From: DATLBY01 sp035526665
GTDB taxonomy: Bacteria > Acidobacteriota > Terriglobia > Bryobacterales > Bryobacteraceae
Assembly: GCA_035526665.1 (NCBI GenBank)
Contig: DATLBY010000049.1
Span: 1-5,702, forward strand
Direction of reading: 5' to 3'
Length of the DNA stretch: 5,702 nt
A program made the position numbers and the translations under genes. The notes under the pieces are model-generated. The model did no database searches and was not told the origin of the DNA. It was given only the letters and a program-made list of their open reading frames with translations. Position 1 is the first letter of the stretch. Every line of letters starts with the position of its first letter. Positions 1 through 5,702 of the stretch are shown piece after piece.

Positions 1-603
1 GCTGGCCGACGCCCGTACTGTCAGATGTTTGGTCTCAATGTCGCTGGCGGCGGCGCCAGTCCGTACGCCGAGCCTCTCAGAAAGGATATTGGCGGCAGTG
101 TAGCGCTCGCGAATGCTGTACTCAAAGTGTTTCGAGAGAACTACTCCTTTCGGATCCACCACAATGGTCATCGGATGGGGAATGCCGAAAGACATGTTGT
201 CGCGCGGCACGGTCTCGTTCAAAATTCCGAAGGCACGTATTATTTTCGACTCGGGGTCGGCCAGCAGTGGAAAGCGGATCACCCTGCGGCCGGCAAAACT
301 AGCCAGGATGGCAACGCTGTCGTAGCTGATGGCTGCGAGTCCCAAGCCCTGCTTGCGCAACTGCTCCCGGCTGTTTTCCAACTCCACGAGTTGGCCTTTG
401 CAATAGGGTCACCAGTCGGCCGAGCGGTAAAATACCAGCATTGCGCCCTTGGGGCCTTTGATCGAGTCCAGCGTCTGTACCGTGCCGTTCTGGTCGGCTG
501 CGGAGAATGCGGGAATTTTACTGCCGATCGCGGGACCTACCTCCGCCGCCCGCAGCGTGCCGCCAAAGAAACCTAACAACAGCAGGATTGGAATCATTCG
601 CAC
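1..603 (-). CDS. Secreted redoxin (AhpC/TSA, thioredoxin fold), probable selenoprotein; 3' end outside the window
   Basis: Predicted exported thiol/selenol oxidoreductase, peroxiredoxin- or thioredoxin-like. Residues 1-20 look like a signal peptide (start MRMIPILLLLGFFGG, likely cleavage near TLRA-A). The redoxin domain spans about residues 23-180. Its active site is RSADW-U-PYCK, with U65 encoded by TGA at 409-411 and C68 as the second redox residue. Later family hallmarks are FPLLADPESKIIRAFGILNE (111-130) and PHPMTIVVDPKG (142-153), where P144 is the likely cis-proline. The frame stays open from 408 to base 1 (136 codons) and leaves the window. Residues from about 184 (SDIETKHLTVRASAS) lie past the redoxin fold and look like the start of a second domain. 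GTG at 603 gives a charged signal-peptide start; ATG at 597 is an alternative with purine-rich AAGAAG (608-603) five bases upstream. The substrate is unknown. The alternative reading is a nonsense mutation or a base error in an ordinary Cys enzyme, but the hairpin after the TGA argues against it. Confidence 0.88.
378..394 (-). promoter_or_regulatory. Candidate bacterial SECIS hairpin
   Basis: In the minus-strand mRNA, 14 nt after the UGA, CCAACUC pairs perfectly with GAGUUGG around a three-base loop, GUG (plus positions 387-385). The loop begins 22 nt after the UGA. As recalled for bacterial SECIS elements, the loop is small, has a G at its start (GU is recognised by SelB in E. coli fdhF) and sits about 16-37 nt from the UGA, so stem, loop and distance all fit. 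The element lies inside the coding sequence (codons for residues 69-75), as bacterial SECIS elements do. The stem could arise by chance, but its position and loop make this unlikely. Confidence 0.75.
409..411 (-). other. Probable selenocysteine codon (in-frame TGA, Sec65)
   Basis: The codon series reads GAC TGG TGA CCC TAT TGC, that is D-W-U-P-Y-C. In homologous redoxins the common form of this segment is RSADWCPYCK, so the TGA replaces the first, attacking cysteine of the CxxC pair and yields UxxC. Cys-to-Sec replacement at this catalytic position is the usual pattern in bacterial selenoproteins. Conserved redoxin sequence continues in the same frame with no frameshift and no further stop up to the window edge. 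Insertion of Sec would need SelA, SelB, tRNA-Sec and SelD elsewhere in the genome; none is visible here. Confidence 0.83.
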
Positions 604-639
604 TTCTTATCATCGCGCACGCCCTACGCCTTCTCTTGT

Positions 640-674
640 GGCAGGCATGCACAACGGATGCGTCGCATGCTGCC
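640..674. repeat. Imperfect inverted repeat in the divergent intergenic region
   Basis: The left arm GGCAGGCATGC (640-650) and right arm GCATGCTGCC (665-674) are complementary over 10 bp with one bulged G at 644 and a 14-base spacer. The element sits in the 90-bp gap between the divergent redoxin and TonB-receptor genes, 20 bases before the receptor start, so it could be an operator or a 5'-leader hairpin. A further ATGCAT palindrome lies at 685-690. No convincing -35/-10 pair was found for either gene, so the promoters are presumed to be in this gap but cannot be placed. The only Shine-Dalgarno-like sequence for the receptor is GAGA at 677-680, 13 bases upstream, which is weak. Confidence 0.35.
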
Positions 675-693
675 ATGAGATAACATGCATTGA

Positions 694-3600
694 ATGGAAC
701 GTTTCCCTATAGTCTCGTACTGCTCCCGGGTCCTGCTCGCGTTTTTGTTATCGGCGGGCGCCGGCGCATTCGGTCAAAGTGTGACCGGCGTCATCACAGG
801 CACCGTCAAGGATCCGGCGGGAGCCATCATTCCTAATGCTCAGGTCGTTTTGATCAACGAGCAAACAAACGCCAGACAGTCGAGCACCACCAATGATTCC
901 GGTGTGTTCGTCTTCTCCAGCGTTCAGCCCGGCAGCTACGGCTTGGAGATTGCCAATGCCGGCTTCCGCACTTTTCAGATGAAAAATCTGGTTGTCACCG
1001 CCAACGAGCGGCGGTCCGCCGGTGACATCGTTCTGCGCGTCGGCCAGGTGCAGGAGCAGGTCGAGGTCACGGCGGAAGTCACTCCGGTGCAAACATCGTC
1101 CAGCGAAAGAGCCGGCGTCGTTACCACCACTCAGCTCATGAACACGGCAATCAAAGGTCGTGATTTTGTTTCGCTGCTCTCCACCCTGCCCGGCATCGTA
1201 GACATGAACTCGAATTCGCGAGCCGTCTCGAAGGGACCCGGGGCCAGCGGGCTGCACATCAACGGCGGCCGGGACACTTCCATCAATTTCTCCATTGAAG
1301 GGATTCAGGACACCGATACAGGCTCGAACGGCGGATCCCATAACCAGCCGAACATGGACGCGGTCGCGGAGGTAAAGGTGCTCACCTCCAATTATCAGGC
1401 CGAGTACGGGCGCAACAGCGGCGGCACCATCAACGTCATCCTGAAAAGCGGCACTCAGAATTTTCATGGCAGCAGCTTCTGGTTCTACCGGCACGAGAGT
1501 CTATTTGCCAACGACTTCTTTCGCAACCGCACCGGTACGTCCCGGCCTATCGAACGCATCAATAACGCCGGGTATACAGTCGGCGGACCAGTCTATATCC
1601 CGGGCGTCTACAACAAGAACAAGGACAAACTGTTCTTCTTCTTTTCGCAGGAGTTCGTCCGCCGGCAGAACTATCCTGGCACCCGCTTCATCACCACGCC
1701 GACGGCCCTGGAACGCGCAGGCGACTTCTCGCAGACTTTTGACGTCAATGGTGCACTGATTGCCGTCAAGGATCCACTCACCGGCCAGCAATTCTCCGGC
1801 AACGTCATCCCCAAGAACCGGATTAACTCGCTCGGCCAAACCATACTGAACTTTTTCCCCCTGCCCAACTACCAGGAAGCCGATCCGGCCCTGCGCTACA
1901 CCCGAAACTACCGGTCGAACTTGAGCGGAAGCTTTCCCCGGCGGCAGGATCTGGTTCGTCTCGACTATAACTTCAGCTCCACTCTGATGACGTACTTCCG
2001 GTATATCCGGGACAATGACGATGAAAACTGGCCCTATGGCAGCTGGGTCTCCGGGAGCCTCAACTACGGCCTCACAAATACGTACCGGCCGCAGCGGGGG
2101 CGCGGCGCGGCGTTGCACATCACGAAAACCTTCAGTGCCTCCACGGTGAATGAGTTCACAATGGGCGCGAGCAATCGCAGCCAGACATTTAATCCCGTCG
2201 AACCGGAAAAGGTTGCCAGGAGCACGATGGGGAACATCGGACAGTGGTACCCCGCCGCCAACGAATCGCACGCCATTCCGAACATCAGCTTCGGCGGTGT
2301 CCAGAACCCGATTACGCCGTCCCTCGGCAACATCCCGTACACCAACAGAAATCCTGTCTTCTCGTGGATCGACAACCTCAGCAAAGTCATCGGCACCCAC
2401 ACCCTAAAGCTGGGACTCTATGTGGAGCGCATGCGCAAAGATGAAGTCGGCGGCAGCAACACTCGCGGATCGTTCGATTTCGGGCGCAACACCAACAACC
2501 CCTTCGACACGAACTATGCGTTTGCGAACGCCTTGCTGGGCAACTTCTACAGCTATTCCGAGGCGACCTTCCGGCCTTATTCCCATTACCGGTACACGCA
2601 GACGGAATGGTACGCGCAGGATAACTGGAAGGTATCCAACCGGCTCAGCCTGGAGTACGGCCTCCGCTTTTACAATGCACCGGCGGCTCACGACGATCGC
2701 TTCAATCTGACGACCTTCGATCCTGCTCTATACAATCCCGCCACGGCAGCCGTGCTGATCCGGCCCGGCTTTGATGCGGCCGGTAAGCGCGTGGGCGTCG
2801 ACCCCCGCACCGGCCAGATTTATCCCGTACCCTACATCGGCCTTTTCGTGCCGGGCTCGGGAAGCTATGCGCCGGGAATGGTAATCGGCGGTAAGAATTA
2901 TGCCGAAGGGCTGTACAGCACCCCGCCTGTGTCCGTCGCGCCCCGTCTCGGTTTCGCCTACGATCCTGCAGGCAACGGCAAGACCGCGGTTCGCGGAGGC
3001 TTCGGCATCTTCTACGATCGCCCGCAAGGCAATGTCTACTCCAGCACGCAAGGGCAGCAGCCGGTGGCCTACACTCCCACCACCTACTTCGGGTCACTGG
3101 ATAATTTCCTCCAGGCATCCGGAGCGGTCGGTCCCAGCTCGGTTACGGTGATCGAACCGGGGCAGCACCCGCTCCCCACAACCATGAATTACAGCTTCAG
3201 CGTCCAACGGGACATCGGCTTCGCCTCCGTTATCGATGTGGCGTATGTCGGCAGCGCCGGGCGTCACCTGCTCATGCAGCGCAACATCAATCCGATTCCC
3301 ATGTTCGCCCGCTTCGACCCGGCTAACGTCGATTCCACCACCAAGAGCCCGCTTCCGGACAACTTCCTACGCCCTTACTCCGGCCTGGGCGATATCAATA
3401 TGCGTTCCTTCGGCGCCACCTCGAACTACCACTCGCTGCAGGTTTCTCTCAACCGGCGCATGTCGCACGGGCTGCAGTACTCGTTGGCTTATACCTACTC
3501 AAAATCTCTCGGCGTCGGCTCCGCCGACTTTGACGGGACTAGCGTCTACTTCCCGCTTCGGAGCCGCAACTATGGACCTCTGAGCTTCGATATCCCCCAC

Positions 3601-4158
3601 GCTTTCGTTGTGAATTACACTTGGGAGGTGCCGGACCCCGGCAAGCACTTCAACTCCCGGCCGCTCACCTGGATCCTGGGCAACTGGCAGCTCTCCGGCA
3701 TCACTTCCGTGATGGCAGGCACGCCGGTAACTCCCGGCTTCAGCACGAGTGACGGCGCGGACATTACTGGCTCCACCGAGGGAGCCCGCATCGATGTCGT
3801 TGGCGATCCCAATCTTCCCTCGGGCGAGCGGACATTCCAGCGAAACTTCAATGCGGCAGCATTTGCGCGGCCGGCACGCGGGACCTTCGGCAACGCCGGC
3901 GTCGGTATCCTCCGGCAGCCTGGGTACAGCAACTGGGACGTCAGCGTCTCCAAGCGCCTGCCCATCGGGCGGGATGATCAGCGCTATTTTCAACTGCGCG
4001 GAGAGTTCTATAATGCTTTCAATCACACGCAGTTCTCCAGCATCGACACAACCGCGCGCTTCGATGCCACCGGCAAACAGATCAATCAGAATTTTGGAGC
4101 CTTTACTGCAACCCGGGATCCCAGAAAGGTCCAGCTCTCGCTTCGCTTTATGTTCTGA
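694..4158 (+). CDS. TonB-dependent outer-membrane receptor, Oar-like, with carboxypeptidase-regulatory-like N-terminal domain
   Basis: Outer-membrane beta-barrel transporter powered by the TonB-ExbB-ExbD system; the substrate cannot be told from sequence. Residues 1-27 form a signal peptide (hydrophobic LLAFLLSAGAGAFG, cleavage likely before Q28). Residues about 30-118 form a carboxypeptidase-regulatory-like (Ig-type) domain with GTVKDPAGAIIPNAQV and a GVFVFSSVQPGSYGLEI strand pattern. The plug spans about 130-255, with GRDFVSLLSTLPGI, HINGGRDTSINFSIEGI and YQAEYGRNSGGTINVILKSG. The rest (256-1154) is a barrel with alternating aromatic and polar strands. It ends in QLSLRFMF, whose terminal Phe fits a BAM recognition signal. 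The mature protein appears to lack cysteine. The length of 1154 residues is normal for these acidobacterial receptors. No better start than ATG 694 is visible; its ribosome site is weak. No SusD gene follows; a secreted TPR gene does, 30 bases on. The gene looks intact. Confidence 0.96.
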   Translation: MERFPIVSYCSRVLLAFLLSAGAGAFGQSVTGVITGTVKDPAGAIIPNAQVVLINEQTNARQSSTTNDSGVFVFSSVQPGSYGLEIANAGFRTFQMKNLVVTANERRSAGDIVLRVGQVQEQVEVTAEVTPVQTSSSERAGVVTTTQLMNTAIKGRDFVSLLSTLPGIVDMNSNSRAVSKGPGASGLHINGGRDTSINFSIEGIQDTDTGSNGGSHNQPNMDAVAEVKVLTSNYQAEYGRNSGGTINVILKSGTQNFHGSSFWFYRHESLFANDFFRNRTGTSRPIERINNAGYTVGGPVYIPGVYNKNKDKLFFFFSQEFVRRQNYPGTRFITTPTALERAGDFSQTFDVNGALIAVKDPLTGQQFSGNVIPKNRINSLGQTILNFFPLPNYQEADPALRYTRNYRSNLSGSFPRRQDLVRLDYNFSSTLMTYFRYIRDNDDENWPYGSWVSGSLNYGLTNTYRPQRGRGAALHITKTFSASTVNEFTMGASNRSQTFNPVEPEKVARSTMGNIGQWYPAANESHAIPNISFGGVQNPITPSLGNIPYTNRNPVFSWIDNLSKVIGTHTLKLGLYVERMRKDEVGGSNTRGSFDFGRNTNNPFDTNYAFANALLGNFYSYSEATFRPYSHYRYTQTEWYAQDNWKVSNRLSLEYGLRFYNAPAAHDDRFNLTTFDPALYNPATAAVLIRPGFDAAGKRVGVDPRTGQIYPVPYIGLFVPGSGSYAPGMVIGGKNYAEGLYSTPPVSVAPRLGFAYDPAGNGKTAVRGGFGIFYDRPQGNVYSSTQGQQPVAYTPTTYFGSLDNFLQASGAVGPSSVTVIEPGQHPLPTTMNYSFSVQRDIGFASVIDVAYVGSAGRHLLMQRNINPIPMFARFDPANVDSTTKSPLPDNFLRPYSGLGDINMRSFGATSNYHSLQVSLNRRMSHGLQYSLAYTYSKSLGVGSADFDGTSVYFPLRSRNYGPLSFDIPHAFVVNYTWEVPDPGKHFNSRPLTWILGNWQLSGITSVMAGTPVTPGFSTSDGADITGSTEGARIDVVGDPNLPSGERTFQRNFNAAAFARPARGTFGNAGVGILRQPGYSNWDVSVSKRLPIGRDDQRYFQLRGEFYNAFNHTQFSSIDTTARFDATGKQINQNFGAFTATRDPRKVQLSLRFMF

Positions 4159-4171
4159 TTGCAACCAGCCC

Positions 4172-4206
4172 GGGCCGGCTGTCCTCGCATGATCGGCAGC
4201 CGGCCC
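4172..4206 (+). repeat. GC-rich hairpin spanning the intergenic gap and the annotated TPR start
   Basis: GGGCCGGCTG (4172-4181) and CAGCCGGCCC (4197-4206) are perfect reverse complements. A G-U and a C-G pair extend the stem to 12 bp, leaving an 11-base loop (4184-4194) that contains the ATG at 4189. The stem begins 13 bases after the receptor stop codon. No T-run follows, so it is not a standard intrinsic terminator. It could be an RNA-stabilising or attenuating hairpin, or it could control translation of the TPR gene. A smaller competing stem is CAGCC (4166-4170) with GGCTG (4177-4181). Confidence 0.5.
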
Positions 4207-5702
4207 ACCGGCCGCAACCTCTTGTCCTACCCGCCATTGCCATCTCGCACGGCTTATCCCTTTTTCATCGGCATCTGTCTGGGCGTTCTGCTCGCCGTCC
4301 CCGCTCCGGCCGGCGACGTGCCGTTCGCCGGGCTCTACCGCGAGGCGCTGGAGCGGCAGCGGAAGCGCTACGGCCCAGCGCACGCCAAAACCGCGGAAGC
4401 CATGATGAACCTCGCGTGGCGGCTGATCCAGGGTGGTGACTTTGCCGGCGCCGCCCCCGTCGCCCGAGAATCGCTGGCCATCAGCGAGAAGCTCTTCGGG
4501 CCTTCGGACATTCGTTCCATCGACAGCCTGAGCGCTTTGGCCGCCATCGCGGAATCACGGGGGGACTGGCGGAGCGCCGAAGCGCTGCACCGGCGCGCTG
4601 CCGGCATCCAGGAGGCTTCGCACGCCTCGGCCGATCCGAAACTCGCCGATCTTCTGCTGGCTCAAGCGCGGGACGTGGAGGAGCAGGGCCGCCTTCCGGA
4701 AGCGTACTTGCTGTGCCGGAAAGCACTCCAACTGCAGGAGCGAATCTCCGGTCCAGCGCATTTTGCCGTGGCCGGCATCCTGGGGCGTTTGGCGTCTTTA
4801 CGGGAAAAGCAGGGCGATCACGCGGCTGCCGTCAAATTCTGGGAACAGGCGCTATCCATCACTTCGCGGGAGAAGGGCGCCGATCAGCCCGAGACGGCCT
4901 CCGTGATGAGCAGCCTGGCGAAAAGTCTCGCCGCGGGCGGCAATATGGAAGCGGCCGGTTCCCTGCTGCGCCAATCGCTCGCGATACTGCAAGCAACCGT
5001 CGGCTTCGCGCACCCGGCCACTGCGACCGCCATGAGCGACCTGGCGGACCTGGTCAAATCTCAGGGCGACTTCACGCAGGCGGAGAGTTTATACACGGCC
5101 GCGCTGCACATCGAAGAGAAGGCTTTCGGCGCAGACGACGTGCACGTAGGCACTGCCTGGAATAACCTCGGCTCGCTGCGGGATCTGCAGGGAGAATCGC
5201 AGAAAGCCGAAGAGCTCTACCGGAAGGCGCTGGCAATTTACGAAAAGCGTCTCCCCCCGGAACATCCGGACATCGCGGTAGTGCTGAATAATCTCGCCGT
5301 GGTGCTGAACAACCGGGAACAGTTCGCCGCCGCGGAGCCTTTATTCCGGAGGGCACTCACGATCTATGAAAAGAATCCGGGGCTGCACAGCGCCGGTATT
5401 GCCTACACATTGACCAATCTCGCGGCGGTAGTGTCGGCCCGCGGCGACCTCGCACTGGCGGAGCGGTATTGCCGGCGGGCATTAGCCCTCTGGAACTCGG
5501 GAGGCGGCAGTGACCCGGTCGATTCGCAGGACGCCCTCCGCACGCTGGCATTCCTGCGCGCCGCCCGCAACGATTTTGCCGCCGCCATTGAGTTTGGCGA
5601 TCGTGCTCTGCGGGTTCTTGAGCGGTCCGCGCCCGCAAACGATCCCCGTCTGGCCGAGCTGCGTAAGGCCGTGGCGGACTGGCATGCCCGCCGTACGCCG
5701 CC
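4189..5702 (+). CDS. Secreted tetratricopeptide-repeat protein, ten 42-residue TPR units; 3' end outside the window
   Basis: No stop occurs in this frame from 4159 to the end of the window, giving at least 504 residues from ATG 4189. Residues 25-41 are hydrophobic (FFIGICLGVLLAVPAPA) and resemble a signal peptide with cleavage near A41. Residues 65-484 are ten back-to-back TPR units of exactly 42 residues, starting at 65, 107, 149, 191, 233, 275, 317, 359, 401 and 443. They carry the kinesin-light-chain-like pattern (AxxLxNLAxLxxxxGdxxxAExLyrrALxIxEKxxgxxHP); units 6-8 are closest to consensus. The sequence leaves the window just after R500. TPR arrays bind peptides or proteins, so this is probably an envelope scaffold. 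No enzymatic domain is visible, but one could follow (CHAT and other domains are often found after such arrays). The start is uncertain: ATG 4189 has no Shine-Dalgarno sequence and a long 24-residue leader, and TTG 4237 would give a more typical signal peptide. The gene is in the same frame as the receptor and probably co-transcribed. Confidence 0.92.
   Translation, partial: MIGSRPTGRNLLSYPPLPSRTAYPFFIGICLGVLLAVPAPAGDVPFAGLYREALERQRKRYGPAHAKTAEAMMNLAWRLIQGGDFAGAAPVARESLAISEKLFGPSDIRSIDSLSALAAIAESRGDWRSAEALHRRAAGIQEASHASADPKLADLLLAQARDVEEQGRLPEAYLLCRKALQLQERISGPAHFAVAGILGRLASLREKQGDHAAAVKFWEQALSITSREKGADQPETASVMSSLAKSLAAGGNMEAAGSLLRQSLAILQATVGFAHPATATAMSDLADLVKSQGDFTQAESLYTAALHIEEKAFGADDVHVGTAWNNLGSLRDLQGESQKAEELYRKALAIYEKRLPPEHPDIAVVLNNLAVVLNNREQFAAAEPLFRRALTIYEKNPGLHSAGIAYTLTNLAAVVSARGDLALAERYCRRALALWNSGGGSDPVDSQDALRTLAFLRAARNDFAAAIEFGDRALRVLERSAPANDPRLAELRKAVADWHARRTP

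Noticed and set aside
25..576. A 183-residue plus-strand frame at the left edge
   Set aside because: It is the antisense shadow of the redoxin gene; the minus strand carries clear family motifs and this one carries none.
409..603. A complete 64-residue protein ending at the TGA
   Set aside because: It ends in the middle of the redox motif, and the same frame continues with conserved redoxin sequence; it is the front part of the longer gene.
658..693. A promoter with TAACAT (681-686) as -10 box for the receptor
   Set aside because: Only four of six bases match, no -35 is found at the right distance, and it would imply an almost leaderless transcript.
803..1775. A 13-base direct repeat, CCGTCAAGGATCC, at 803-815 and 1763-1775
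   Set aside because: Both copies encode V-K-D-P in the same frame of the receptor; shared codon choice explains the match.
748..2400. Two long minus-strand open frames (748-1494 and 1501-2400) opposite the receptor gene
   Set aside because: They lie fully antisense to a well-supported TonB receptor, show no recognisable family or motif, and are expected in GC-rich coding DNA.
4166..4206. Intrinsic terminator after the receptor gene
   Set aside because: The stem is strong, but no T-run follows, and the next gene begins within it; it is kept only as a hairpin of unknown role.
3499..4383. A 294-residue minus-strand frame across the receptor end and TPR start
   Set aside because: It runs antisense to two supported genes and across the intergenic hairpin, with low-complexity composition and no recognisable domain.

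Overview
The window most resembles a member of the Acidobacteriota, probably a Solibacter/Bryobacter-like lineage. The evidence is moderately high GC, a large Oar-type TonB-dependent receptor with an N-terminal carboxypeptidase-regulatory-like domain, a neighbouring secreted TPR protein with 42-residue repeats, and a secreted redoxin carrying a probable selenocysteine. The taxonomic placement is inferred from gene content, not proven.

Layout. Positions 1-603 (minus strand) hold the 5' part of a secreted AhpC/TSA-type redoxin gene that runs off the left edge. Its frame is interrupted once, by TGA at 409-411, exactly where the family has the first cysteine of its redox motif. The frame then continues for 136 more codons of recognisable redoxin sequence to the window edge. 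A perfect 7-bp hairpin with a GUG loop lies 14 nt after the TGA in the mRNA, as expected for a bacterial SECIS element. I read this as a selenoprotein with a U-P-Y-C active site, which a standard gene caller would cut to a 64-residue fragment. Positions 604-693 are a short divergent intergenic region with an imperfect palindrome. Positions 694-4158 (plus) encode a complete 1154-residue TonB-dependent receptor. Thirty bases later, in the same frame, a second plus-strand gene starts near 4189 and stays open to the right edge. It encodes a signal peptide followed by ten tandem TPR units of exactly 42 residues each. A 10-12 bp GC-rich hairpin spans its most obvious start codon.

How the parts may work together. 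The receptor and the TPR protein are close enough to share a transcript. They plausibly form an outer-membrane uptake or secretion unit with a periplasmic or surface partner, but no substrate can be read from the sequence. The divergent selenocysteine redoxin is an envelope thiol/selenol oxidoreductase and may simply be a neighbour. The most noteworthy item is the recoded TGA with its adjacent hairpin. No RNA genes, CRISPR arrays, insertion sequences or integration sites were seen.
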